Positions 14,416 through 25,970 of a DNA stretch of 64,000 nt are shown one piece after another (the stretch's first letter is position 1; each line of letters starts with the position of its first letter). The DNA lies in NCBI GenBank assembly GCA_026168455.1, contig CM047427.1, positions 12,615,505 through 12,679,504 on the forward strand, in the 5' to 3' direction. The notes under the pieces are model-generated. The model had not been told where the DNA came from, ran no database searches, and worked only from the letters and a program-made list of their open reading frames with translations. This stretch comes from Theocolax elegans. Lineage: Eukaryota; Arthropoda; Insecta; Hymenoptera; Cerocephalidae. Position numbers and translations under genes: made by a program.

Positions 14416-15633
14416 TTAGAAATTTCTTTTTTTTTTGTTGAAACGAAAATGATTCTGTTAATTCTCTAATGTTGATATTTTCTACGTTATTTCAATTATA
14501 TCATACATTTCAGGTTATGAATATTTAATTTATAGGTCATAATCAGTTCGTTTTAGTAGTTTTATAGGTTATAATAAGAGTGTTTCTACGAATTTACGAA
14601 ATTCGATATTTTTTGTGGTTGCTTTAGTAATTTTAACGATTTGAGGTTAGAAATTTCTTTTATTTTTGGTTGAAACTATAATGATTCTGTTAATTCTTTA
14701 ATGTCGATATTTTCTACGTTAGTTCAATTATTTTATAGATTTGAGGTTATAAATTTTTATTTTATAGGTTACAATCAGTTCGTTTAAGTAATTTTACAGG
14801 TTATAATAAGAGTATTTCTATTAATTTTCCAATTTCGATATTTTTTAGGATGTTTGAATATTTTTAACGATTTGAGGTTAGAAACATCTATTTTATTGGT
14901 TGCACCTAAAATGTTTCTGTTATTTCTTTAATATTTTTTACCGTATATTAATGTTTTTAAAGATTTGAGGTTAAGAGTTTTTATTTTATAGGTTTTAACC
15001 AGTTTTGTATTTATATTTTAAACGTTATAACATGTTTCTATTAATTTTCAAATGTTGAGGGTAGTTTTATCATTTTAATAATTTGGGGTTAAAAGTATGT
15101 GTGTTAAATATTAAAACTAAGGTGTTTTATTAATTTTGAAATGTTGAGATTATTGACGTTATTTTAATAGTTTAATGGTTTGAGGTTAAGAACATCTATT
15201 TTATAGGTTATAACTAGGATTGGTGAATTAATTAAAACTAATCTAATACTAATATTTAGAATATCTTACAAGAATTACTTAACATTTAGCATCTAGCGTT
15301 GGTTACCCTATGCTCGTAAAATCGGCCTGCTTCAGGGCAAAGAAAAATAGTTTTTTTTTTTTAGTTTTAACTATAGTAATTACTAAAGTTAATACTAATA
15401 TCAATGTTACTAAAATAATAGAAATAGTAATTACTATAGTTATTACTAAAATATTTTCTAAAATTTAAGTTTAAAAAATAGTTATAACTATAGTAGTTAC
15501 TATATTAGTAACATACTAAAAGAGTTTCTCTGTTACTGCTAAAGCAACAACTATAGTTATAATTAAAGTAGTAACATACAAATATTTTTGGTGCACACCG
15601 TCCTCACTGCGAAGGGAGCTCGCGGACACCCTG
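14416..15633 (-). repeat. Right inverted arm of the foldback element
   Basis: Reverse complement of the left arm, ending GGACACCCTG followed by TATA. Beyond 14416 toward the centre the match to the left arm falls because the two tandem arrays are no longer in register. Confidence 0.85.
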
Positions 15634-15639
15634 TATATG

Positions 15640-17010
15640 TTGATTCGAAACTTTCGACGATCGAAATAGATGATCAATCCTTCTTCCACTAAACGATATT
15701 CTGTGTACGATCCTATTTTTACTGGTTTTCGAGGGCTATTTTATTTTTAATGAAATTATTTTATACGATACTTTGGCTGTTTTCTTCATAAATTCCAAAC
15801 TTTAACTTTTTCTTATATGTATAAGTATGAAACATTATTACATTGCAAAAATTTAATATAATATTTTATCGAATACTCCTAAAAAACTATTTCTTTAAAA
15901 CTAATAAATATTTATTAAAAAACGAAACAATTTTAATTGAAAGAACGGTATCGTATTTGGAACTACAAAATATTTTTTTGCTTTAAAATAATATTTTTTT
16001 TAATAGTGTATTCAATGAAATATCTTTTTGAATTCACTAAATTTTTTTTATCAATCAAATTTTATTTTTTGTCTATTTTCCTCGAATATCAAAATAACAA
16101 TGCCAGCTTAATAATAAAAATCACTTATGTATTTGTTCAGGAAAATAATAAATAACTACTTATTTTTCAGTCAACGAATATATGTGTGTGTATATATATA
16201 CGTATGATCGGCAGATTAGCATTTCGGTTTTTCCGAAAACTTGAATCCTCTTCGACTACCGCAGACTTTCCAGAGCACCGATAATCGGATTTGACTATAT
16301 AAGGGCTCATTTTATTCGTGCAGCATGTGGTCAAGTCATGAATATAGGGATTTATTATAGATAACACAATTTGCCGCTTCGTATTTTCAGTTCATATAAA
16401 CAGAATATAAAAAAGTATTAATAAATAATATTTGTCAATATAGATTTTTAATTTTTTACATCGACCTCGCGTTTAAATTTATATACACAATTTTATCGGA
16501 AATGGAAAGGATTATGCTCGAGAAAGGATATTTCTATATAAGATTTACTTTATATTCTTTTGCATAACGTATTTTCCGTTAGTTGTTGAATTAGTTTCAA
16601 ATAGACTATTAAAACTGTATACACCTCGCGAGATACGTAATATTCTCGACAATCGAGACTAGTCAATTTTGAAACTTTCGTATATATAGCGCAACGTGCT
16701 CAAATATAGATCTAGTGACTTAGGATACCAGTAAGTATTTCCAATAGTATCGGAATTCCAATACCCAACGGTATATACCTCGCGTTATGCATTGCATTTT
16801 CAACTATCTTGAGATCGAAACAAAATTATATATTGCACCATGAAATTTTATAAAGATTTCCGGTTCTTTAATAATACATTATTCTCGTAATGCGATATTT
16901 AGCATTAACAATCTTCTTGTTTAATGGAATAATGTAACGTATACGTTAATTTTAAAATACATTTTATTAAATACATTTATAATACAAAGGTTTATTTTCT
17001 TTTTACAAAA
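15640..17010. other. Intergenic between the foldback element and the DUF4806-like gene
   Basis: No gene or clear repeat. The frames at 15937-16155 and 16167-16367 are low-complexity or short. The gene's 3' untranslated region probably occupies the right edge. Confidence 0.5.
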
Positions 17011-17018
17011 TTTAATAA

Positions 17019-17024
17019 TTTATT
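17019..17024 (-). promoter_or_regulatory. Candidate polyadenylation signal for the DUF4806-like gene
   Basis: The plus strand reads TTTATT, so the minus strand reads AATAAA, about 100 bp past the TAA stop at 17122-17124. A second AATAAA lies at 16991-16996. Such hexamers occur by chance in AT-rich DNA; position is the main support. Confidence 0.5.
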
Positions 17025-17121
17025 TGTAACGGTAGTTCATTTACATAAACGACTTTGAATCCAATTTTAATAGCTTTTTAATCATTTTAAGATTGGAAAA
17101 AAAGTATTATGTAAAGAATTT

Positions 17122-18501
17122 TTAAGTAGCGTGCCCAGCTTTCATTCGTCTTTTATTTTTTTTTATTTCATTTCCAATCCGATCACCGCATCGTCGAAGC
17201 CATTCGGCGATACGTGATCGAACACTATCTATATCAGTTTGATGGTGATCTTGCAACAATTCTAAAAAGACATTTATTCTTATACAAATTGTATTATAGA
17301 CTTTGATACATTCTCATATAATGAATAATATTCTTACCAATGATCATTTGAACCATATTTGTATTTCCAAATGCTATTGTATCCTTAATACCTATCCAAG
17401 ATATACTTCTACACAATTCGTTTGTCATAATGCTCAACATGATATTCGATACCGATTTTTGTTCAACTGGAACAAGTAATTTTTTCAACTTATACACCTG
17501 AAAGAAGTAAGGGTCTATTGAGTATTATTGCATTGTAATGAACAATACAATCTAATGAGACTTACAAATTGATCTTGAACATTTTCATTAGTCAATGATT
17601 CATCGAAATCTAAAAAGTCATTAATGTCGTTGAACGGCATAGTGGGTAGAAGGTCTAATTTTTTGGACTCCAGACGATTATCCTTTCTTAGATAACTTAA
17701 TATTTCTTGTTGTTGTTTTAAAATAATGTCAAGCGTATCTCTACAAGAACCTAAAATATATTGAGTTTTAATGGTTTTTGTTTTTAGAAACTATTTTAGA
17801 AACTAATCGGATATTACATACAGCAACATTGTTCACTGTGTGACTTAGTCACTTTATTCGGGACAGTCACAATATTATTATCTGCAACAAATGTAACAAT
17901 GTATAATCAACCACAACAATTAGAGTTCACAAATTAAAGGAGCAGTTACCTATACTTCTAGTGCAATTGTGAGAATTTGAAATTTGAACTTCTGGGCATA
18001 AAACAAAATTTGAAGGCATAATATCGTCCGACGATATATCTTCAAAATCTTGTAAATCTTGTAATTCTTCTTTTGCATTAGGCACAGATCTTACTACATT
18101 TTTAGACATATACTCGTGATCTAATAATCATTACAATAGATGAGTTTTAAAAATAAATAAATACTTGTTAAATAACTATTTTAAACACTCATACCTCTAT
18201 GTTGTACTGCACTAGTAGAAGGCATCGTTTGCACTTTAACAATGTTCGGCTTAGAAAGTTTAACTGTTTTAACTGGATTTGTTACATTGTTAACAATTTT
18301 ATTGTTATTACTGTAAGAAGGGACAATCCTTATAATCGAAGGTGACGAAGAATTCGATACGTTTGAAACGATAGATTTATTAAATATTACATTGCTTTTG
18401 AATTCCTTATTACTTTCCATTTGCTTCGCTAACATACTTTTAACCCGCCTAGCTTGTTGGCGTTTACTAAGTAACGAAAACTCTTTAAACTTTTTCGACA
18501 T
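17122..18501 (-). CDS. Six-exon gene for a DUF4806-domain protein (340 aa)
   Basis: I assembled this gene by hand. Coding exons on the minus strand are 18501-18195, 18120-17950, 17881-17822, 17750-17566, 17497-17338 and 17261-17122. Introns are 68-76 bp, all GT-AG (donors such as GTATGAGT, GTAACT, GTAAGT), and every junction keeps frame, giving 340 residues and a TAA stop. The start is the first ATG after an in-frame upstream TGA. The N-terminus is basic (KRQQARRVKSMLAKQ), followed by a Ser/Asn-rich linker and an acidic stretch (EELQDLQDFEDISSDD). A Cys cluster comes next (residues ~178-182), then a Gln/Leu segment likely to be a coiled coil (~190-205). The last ~125 residues resemble DUF4806: LPTMPFNDINDF, then SNIMLSIMTNELCRSISWIG, KDTIAFGN and RIAEWLRRCGDRIG. 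DUF4806 proteins are expanded in insects and have no established biochemical role. The family call is from memory of its pattern, not a search. No neighbouring gene gives context. Confidence 0.85.
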
Positions 18502-20020
18502 TATTTTTTTTTTAATTTACAATGTTGTACCTGTCAGTTGTTAAGTGTATGCGTAACGCGTATATACACATAAAATATATAATATAAACATAACCTACAA
18601 CGTTAAAGAGAACTAGTAGTCGAGAGACAACAATCGATTAGTAAATAACAATGACCGATCACCTTGAATAATTATCAAATTAAATAATCCTTTACGATAA
18701 TTCATTAAACGTGATATGTATGTACAAACAACAATAACATCAAACACCAAAACGAATAAGCATCTCGCGTATACATTGGAGATGGTTAAAACCAAGTTAC
18801 CGACTGCTATTATAGGGACTTTATGTCCGTATATATTATGGATTGTGGATGCGCGCGCAGCTTTAAGTAAACCCCGCTTCAGTTCGAATCAATGCAAGCT
18901 TCAGCGTAACTGTACAGCTACCTAAGTACGTACATAAATATATTCATGTACTTTTTTTCATCGTCTTGTTGCCTTTCGTTATTTTTATTGATTATATTAT
19001 TATTATTTTTAGAATACGCAATATTTATTTTAAAGTATATGTAATAAATTTATAATAATTATATGTTAATAAGTAGACGCTAAAATTTATTCTTCTTTTT
19101 TTGTTAAGGATCTATTATGCTTTCGTCGCTGGGTCATTGTATTGATATTTTCTTAGAGTACATTTCTTCGTTTCGAATACATCAATTAAAATGATTATGA
19201 AAAAAGGGGAAAGAGGTTATTTTTTTTCTTAAATCATTTTTTCAATAACTTTTAAATAAAAAATTTTTTTACGAGTATGATTTTTGTTTTTCTTCTCGAA
19301 CAATATTTGTTTTTCTAGATAGAAGAAATACATGTGCTCGGTGGGGGTCGACTAAAATTAAATTTTTTTATTATTTTTTTTATCTAGTGCATCTACAATT
19401 TATTAAAGAATGAATATTTGTTAAAGATTAAATTTTAGATTGTGAATTAACAACAATCATATAGGAAATATTGCCATATTTTTAGTATTTTACACTATTT
19501 ATTTACAGAAATTATAGTTACGTTCATACGATAAATTGTAGCTGCGACGTAACCTGACGAGGATGAAGGATGTTCATCGAAACATTATCAAACAATTTGA
19601 TTTATCTTTTTTCGATTATTATCGAGGCGATAAGTCTCTCCTGATGTTACATAAATAATGAAAAAACAAAACTAATATTGAAATAAATGTTCGTTTTACA
19701 GTACAAAATAGTTAAATAATCGCATAATCGATGAATAATATAACGTAATAGAATAATATAAACGATCCCGGGATTAGAGAAAAAGATGTGGAGGTATATA
19801 TAGATATTAGAAACACATATATAAATCAACGATTCCGTCGGAGCGATAGTCTAACGATAACAGTTGTACGAACGAACCGACGAATGAACTGTGAAACGCA
19901 GGATATCGCGAAACCGAATCAAATATACGAGATGAACGCGTTGAAGAGGAGATCGACGTAACCTGATGCTTTGGTTGGTGTATAGATCCATCCACCATCC
20001 ACCATCCAGCATCCACCCCA
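18502..20020. other. Upstream flank of the DUF4806-like gene
   Basis: Expected to hold the promoter and 5' untranslated region. A CAG/GTACAA sequence about 25 bp above the start codon (minus strand) could be a donor for an untranslated first exon. No TATA box or other element can be assigned. Confidence 0.4.
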
Positions 20021-20123
20021 ATGGTATATGGTAGATACGTTCATGATCAAATTGATCCGGCAACGTACGATCCATTAACCGGAAAGGACGCGTGGGAGCT
20101 CTTTTGCAAATTGACCGAGACGA
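20021..20123 (+). CDS. Possible isolated coding exon, unknown protein
   Basis: From an ATG at 20021 the frame reads about 34 residues of balanced composition (for example DPLTGKDAWELFCKLTE). Codons such as GAC GCG TGG GAG CTC stand out from the AT-rich surroundings. A possible donor (ACG/GTGAAG) follows near 20123. After it the frame runs into a TA-rich simple repeat and becomes low-complexity. I do not recognise the protein and cannot find a partner exon. It could be a first exon of a gene continuing to the right, or chance. Confidence 0.2.
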
Positions 20124-21298
20124 CGGTGAAGTATCTGTATAGATGTATAGATGTATATATATATATAGAGATGTATCTCGTGTATCTTATAGCTCTGGGA
20201 CTAACCTCCTGTTTACCTCGGCTTTGTCTCTGTGTAACCTTAGTCTCTCATCTAGTCTACATAGTACCTTCCCGGCTTCGTTTACTATAAGGATCGATTG
20301 TTTTACTCCGCTATATGCGTATATGTATATATCTGTATATGTACGCACACTCCGCAGATTGATGTGTCCAATTTTTCACGTTTTACTTTGCCGTGCGATT
20401 ATTTCGATTTTTATTTCCGATTTTGTACCGAATCAACAATTATTTCATTTATTATATATACGAACTTTTAAGCATAAACGTATAATTATGTGTAAATTCA
20501 AGCTTTAATATAAATATATTATTGTTTTGATACGATACGAACGTTGTTTTTTTTTTCTTGTAACTTTTGTACATATTGTTTTTTTATGTCAATATTTCTT
20601 AGACAATGGTTAAGATTCCAAAAGGTAAAATACAAATCAAATACTAGAATGTGTAGGATCAAGTATATATATAATATTTTTTTTCTTATATAGAGTTTCT
20701 GTATAAGTGTAAAAAAAAATAACTTGATACACTTGAGGTAGGTGAGTGTGTTGTATTCCCCGTTGTTTCAGAAGAAAAAGTAACCCTTAACCAACTGAAT
20801 TCACTTTCTTAAAAGATAAAAAATTTCACTCTCTTAGAAAGATTGTAAAAAGTAAACTTTGATACTTCAAATGAGTACAGGTCATTTGTGTCGCTCGCAA
20901 AAAGTATATTTGTTAAAGGAAAAAAAAGAAAGAAATACACGGCCTGTTATCTAGGTATTATCAACTCACTCCCTCGCGTAAAATAGAAAAAATATCACTT
21001 ACGAAATAAATGCAAAATTGTCAAATTAAGTTGATATTTATAAAAATAAATAGAATGAGCTTGTAAAAAAAGCATCTTTTATCATAGGAACTTGTTTTAT
21101 AAGATATCGGAATTACTAATGTAACTTTTTTAATTGAGACAATGTATTTGAAATATTAACTTAAAAACTGGAAAATATTCACAATAAATATATGCAAAAA
21201 TCTGATGCTATGACTTTTGAAGGAAATTTCATTTGTACAATTATAAGAAAATAAACGTCACTTTGTCGGTAATTTTAAGTTGAACAAACGAGTTTTAA

Positions 21299-21682
21299 CG
21301 GGGTGCCATAGTCAATATTTATCCTCCCTACCTTATCGGCAATCGTGATTATTAGTAATAAATGTGTAAATAAAACAGAATGTGAAAAAATAAGAGAAGA
21401 GGCGCCTTCGTTTATTAATAATCTAACTGTGTGCTGAATTACAGATTAAAATTATATTGCGTTTTTGAGAAAAGTCTTACCAAAAATGTGAACCTAACGT
21501 CAACGAGGTGAAAAGATTTGATATTTTTGGTAAGACTTTTCTCAAAAACGCAATAATATTTAAATGTAAAATTCAGCACACAGTTAGATTGTCAATAAAC
21601 GAAGGCGCCTCTTCTCTTATTTTTTCACAGACTGTTCTACTTTTTTATTAATTAATCATCAAAAATTGAGTATGGAACCCCC
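21299..21682. mobile_element. TTAA-flanked piggyBac-like MITE, copy A (384 bp)
   Basis: TTAA lies at 21295-21298 and 21683-21686. The left end is CGGGGTGCCATAGTCAA and the inverted right end GGGGGTTCCATACTCAA. The interior is a long perfect hairpin: GCGTTTTTGAGAAAAGTCTT pairs with its complement around a short loop near 21500, and GAGAAGAGGCGCCTTCGTTT pairs with its complement. TTAA duplication is characteristic of piggyBac-superfamily transposition. No transposase frame is present. Confidence 0.8.
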
Positions 21683-21969
21683 TTAACGTCAATCCAAAAT
21701 TTACATTCGTGATATTATATCAAACAGCGAAACGTTCAATTTAAAGTAACATAAACTATTAAGCGAAAAAAAAAATACAAAAAAGTGTATTTTTTAAATA
21801 GATAAATACATAAAAATTGAATAGACAATTTCAGGATTCAATATTTTTTTACGTAAAATATTTATTTGTTTTTAATTAAACAACATTTTCCTATTTTTCG
21901 GTAAGAAATCAATGTTGCTTTTATACAGGGTCCATATATAGTCCTTCTTAAGTGAATTCCTTGAACAGT

Positions 21970-22080
21970 TTAAGCATCATCCTGCGGGGTTACTCGTGCA
22001 TTATTTAAAGGTGGTATCCTTCTCTTCATTCTTGCTAGAGTCTCATCGAGCCTATTTACCTCCTTAGATGTGTCTTCCAT
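21970..22080 (-). CDS. Small ORF, 36 residues, unknown
   Basis: The minus strand has ATG at 22080-22078 and a TAA stop at 21972-21970, with an in-frame stop just upstream of the ATG. The peptide is highly charged and helix-like (KEVNRLDETLARMKRR, then a Pro/Asn segment and an acidic end QDDA). Its codon use is more balanced than the flanks. An AATAAA (21866-21861, minus) lies about 105 bp downstream. It sits some 290 bp right of the TTAA MITE at 21299-21682. It could be a real short peptide gene, the last exon of a longer gene, a retrocopied fragment or chance. I do not recognise it. Confidence 0.25.
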   Translation of the reverse strand: MEDTSKEVNRLDETLARMKRRIPPLNNARVTPQDDA

Positions 22081-22561
22081 AATCCCACAAGATTAAACGA
22101 TTTAGGTACTTTTATTTAATAAAAATACTATTAAACTGTATAAAAGTGAATAATTATTAAACCTATCTTTTTGTTAAAGGTTCTCCGAAAAAGTTACTTA
22201 TTATTCAAAATTAAAAAAAAAGAATATAATTTATTAAATAGATTATTCACTGATTTTAATATTATTAACGAAAAACAAAATTACACGTAATAGTAGTACT
22301 TCAAACAAATATAATATAAAGTTAAATAGATTCTAAAAGCATTCTCCTCAATAAAAAAAATGAAAATGTCGCAAAAAATATTTTTGACTTTTCTCGTTTG
22401 AGGCTCGACAACGACAAAACAAAAAAGATCAATACCGTATATATACGCAGTATTACAACCTCGGCAGCGTATATCGTAAATATACGAAACCTTTCATTAA
22501 AAATTTAAAAAAAAAAAAAGAAAAAAAGCATGTCACCGGTGTGTAAAAACAAAGTTATCGA

Positions 22562-22627
<66 letters not shown>

Positions 22628-25146
22628 CAGAAGAAAGAGTCTTGAAAATTACCAATTTTCAATATATATATATATATATAGCTATAGATACAGAGATGAT
22701 TGATTTGTCAACGACACCCCATTCAATATCTGTATATACGAGAAAGACCATTATAAACGTTATCGAAGGGAGGAACAAGAGGCCCGTTGCCGCGACAACA
22801 GCCGCACATAATACCTAATTTCGCTCGGTTTCAGCCAACACTCATCCTATATGTATAGGTATACATATAAACCCGAGTTTTAACGCAATTTTTTTTCGGC
22901 TTGTTTGCGTCGTCTGTCTATACATCCCCTCTGAATTTCATTTATATTACATCGTGGAATTCGTTGTGGATGGGTAAATGGAGTGTGGAATTTCATTTTC
23001 TCTTTCTTATATCTTTTGTGTGTTGCATTTACGAGGTTTTCTCGACTTACTTCCTAGTTTACCTCTTTCTTTTGATATTTCTTTTTACATGTACACTTCT
23101 AGTGACATTGAACTTGGACGGAATGTGATAATTATTTCATAGTTTTATTGTTCCCATTGTTACGCGACTCATTATTCGCTTGTTTCTTTACAACCGTTTC
23201 TTCTTTGTCGTAGCTAATTAATTATTCAATTTCTCAACCCTTACAACTTTTCGATTGTTATAGTAATAATAATCAAATATATGAATTTGTTTCAACGCAC
23301 TAAGAATCTATTACTTATGCAAATTGCTTTTGTTCACTTATTCGTTAGACTAATTTTGTTGAAAATTATTTTTTTGTATAGTTTTTTAGTTTATTATTAT
23401 TAAGCTTAAAAGAGCATACAAATGATGTGAATATATAAGGCAGTATTTTTCTCGATTTAATAAAAGTGGATATACTATTGCATTTTAAATAAACAACTTC
23501 AAGTTTTAAGCGCGGGAAATTTGAATTTTTTTATTATTTTTGACATACTCCCTTGAAAAGAGAATGAGACATTTGAAATCGAATTTTTTTAAAGTTAAAT
23601 GGTTACGTTGCATAATGGAAAACCCATTTGACCGATAAGATTCAGAGATATGAGTAAATTTAATATTAAATATATATTGTTCAATAACTTGGCTAATTAT
23701 AAATTTTGAAAAAATTTGAATGAATTACAGTTTCAACTTTTGCAAAGAGGAGAATTGTTCTTATACAATGGCGAGTCTTCTGCTTCTTTTTCACATACGA
23801 TATAGTGTTGATATCATATTTTATAATTCACAATTATGAATTCTTTATTTAAGTCGGTTGCTGATGTAGGAGGATTAAAGTTAACTTTGGCATCTTTTTA
23901 TTTGTATATATATGAGAATTTAATTGATTTTATCATATAAAAATTTTAATTTTTTGTTTCTTATTTTCCCATTACATATACCTATTTACTATTGCAAATT
24001 AAAATCATTGCCGCATAATAATATTTTATTGGTTTTGTAAAGGAAAATTATTTGACCGCAGTATATGTTGGGAATCCATTTTCAATAATTATAGTTAAAA
24101 TAATTTTCAATTATTAATATTAATAACAAATACGAGCATTTTTGATTATAACGTAATGTATGTTCCATTATTAATTTAACGGCAAATGGTATACACGTTT
24201 ATATAAATCGATAATAATGATAAAAAATAACTAATAAATTAAGAACGTCATAATTATAAAGTTTATCTAAATATTTCGATAGCTAATTAAAATTAATTGA
24301 CTACGTTAAATCAACTATATTAATTAGTACTAAATTCGAGCAATGTTTGTGTACAATTATTTAATATTGAGCACTATTATCTATTTATCAGTTCGGTTTT
24401 GTTATTCGAATTAAGTAAACATTGGTATAGGCAATTTGTATAGTACAATACAAATAGTAAATACAATAGTGAGAATATCGTAGTTATAACTATTTTTTAC
24501 TTATTTTTGAAAGTCGAAATTCTTATGTAAATCAAAATGTATCGTTCAGTGATAACATTGGTTCACTAACAAAATATTGAAATAATTAAAAAAATTGAAT
24601 GTTTCGATAATGTTCCGAAGCTTTTGTTCGAGATAAGCTTGATAAAGGAAAAGAAAGGATTGATACGAGTAAAGTAAATGATTCGATGAAAAACCGAAAT
24701 TTGTAAGCGCAATCACGTTGCGTGTACAAATAATTGTTTAATTTGAATAAATCGTTTATTTATATATACATATACGGCGTGTGCACTGTCGTCGTATCGT
24801 TTCAACCCGAGTATATAACAATGTACAATGATTATTATTATAAACCTGAATTTATGCAAATGTAATTACAATCCTGTTTAACTCGGATAATTAAAAAGAA
24901 TATTATTGTATTTTAAAATCTATACACGTACACAGGAACGTTTGCAGGTCCGTATATATATGTGTATAGGTAAGCCGCAAATATTATATCGATCGATAAA
25001 TAAAATAAAAGGAAGTTTAACGAATCGCCGTGATAAGCGTCTCTCGATCTCTATTAATAGAAATCCTATCTTTACACCAATCAGAATTACCGCATTCATC
25101 TGTGTACACCTATTCAAGAAATTGACATACTCACACACGAGCAAGG

Positions 25147-25148
<2 letters not shown>
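22081..25148. other. Intergenic, AT-rich
   Basis: Holds the (TA)n tracts at 22.56-22.68 kb. The 75-codon hydrophobic frame at 22901-23128 has no signal-peptide logic or splice support. Nothing else seen. Confidence 0.5.
22564..22623. repeat. (TA)n microsatellite, ~30 units
   Basis: Nearly pure TA for about 60 bp, with a second shorter tract at 22663-22680. Confidence 0.9.

Positions 25149-25149
<1 letters not shown>

Positions 25150-25201
<52 letters not shown>
25150..25201. repeat. (TG)n microsatellite, 26 units
   Basis: Pure TG for 52 bp. It creates Cys-Val repeats on one strand and Thr-His on the other (24906-25217), neither a gene. Confidence 0.9.
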
Positions 25202-25202
<1 letters not shown>

Positions 25203-25535
25203 AAGCGAACACATTAGGCCGAACACAGGACTGCAATTACCATTCAATAAAGCATCCGCGGTCTCAGCAGTTTGACGACTCGACCATAATCACTTGGAAG
25301 TAAGTTTGTATCAATTGCGTTCAATACAGACTGGAGAGGAGATGAGGGATTCCTCAAGTGCAATATTTCAACGGGATCGTTGGTCAGTACGCGAAACTGC
25401 ATAATGGAAGTGCGGTTACGGTTATTCCATAATTTCATTCGAGACATTCTCGGTTAGTTTTGCAGGTGGTGTGTGCGCTTGTAGTTAACTTTTTCTTTTT
25501 TTACCTTTCAACTCGCAGTAACCAAAGAAACTAAA

Positions 25536-25538
<3 letters not shown>

Positions 25539-25572
<34 letters not shown>
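25539..25572. repeat. (GA)n microsatellite
   Basis: About sixteen GA units. Confidence 0.9.
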
Positions 25573-25574
<2 letters not shown>

Positions 25575-25905
25575 GAGCTTCGAGTTCTTGTATAAAGCTG
25601 CAGTGAGTGGGTTTTGTCGGTTTCGGTTCGGACGCTGTGCAGGAGTGCTAAGTAACTTCAGTGAGATACGAGATATGTTGTTCTACTAGTTTATTCATCC
25701 ATTCTGATAATTAATTGGTATTTAATGTCTGACATTATAAAATCGTGATGGAATTATCAATACAATTTTTTGCTTTAACAAATTAATATTTATTTTTATT
25801 TCAAATGGATAATATATCTTTGACAAAATTTTATTGAAGCGTTGATAATATTTTGTAACAAAGGAATGAGGTATAGTAAAAATATCAGAAAGTATTAATA
25901 TATAA

Positions 25906-25970
25906 CGGGGTTCCAAAACCAATCTTTATATCCTTCCTACTTTACCGACCTGAAAAGTCGTATAAATAAT
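25906..25970. mobile_element. Fragment of the TTAA MITE family, copy B
   Basis: CGGGGTTCCAAAACCAATCT, then a stretch close to copy E (TTACCGACCTGAAAA against TTACCGACCTCGAAA). The preceding tetranucleotide is ATAA rather than TTAA. No matching right end was found, so this is a truncated or heavily diverged copy. Confidence 0.5.

Larger units (their letters stand above)
11287..15633. mobile_element. Large foldback element, 4.35 kb, near-identical 1.2 kb inverted arms
   Basis: The left end begins CAGGGTGTCCGCGAGCTCCC and the right end is its exact reverse complement. Both are flanked by TA (11285-11286, 15634-15635). The arms 11287-12505 and 14416-15633 are almost identical (1219 and 1218 bp) and carry no recognisable coding sequence. 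Outer arm DNA is rich in small palindromes around ACTATAGT; inner arm and centre are degenerate ~230-bp tandem units. Unit orientation flips near 14130, so the left array is longer than the right. Inverted arms made of tandem subrepeats are the hallmark of Foldback/Galileo-type DNA transposons. The TA flanks could instead point to Tc1/mariner-type mobilisation. It is non-autonomous. High arm identity suggests recent origin or arm homogenisation. Confidence 0.85.

Noticed and set aside
20143..20508. 121-codon plus-strand frame
   Set aside because: Begins in a TA-rich tract, has no recognisable domain and overlaps the frame of the better exon candidate at 20021.
24906..25217. 103-codon frame with a Cys-Val repeat
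   Set aside because: Produced by the (TG)n microsatellite.
25244..25447. 67-codon minus-strand frame with protein-like composition
   Set aside because: No start context, splice sites or recognisable family; a single short frame in 64 kb is expected by chance.
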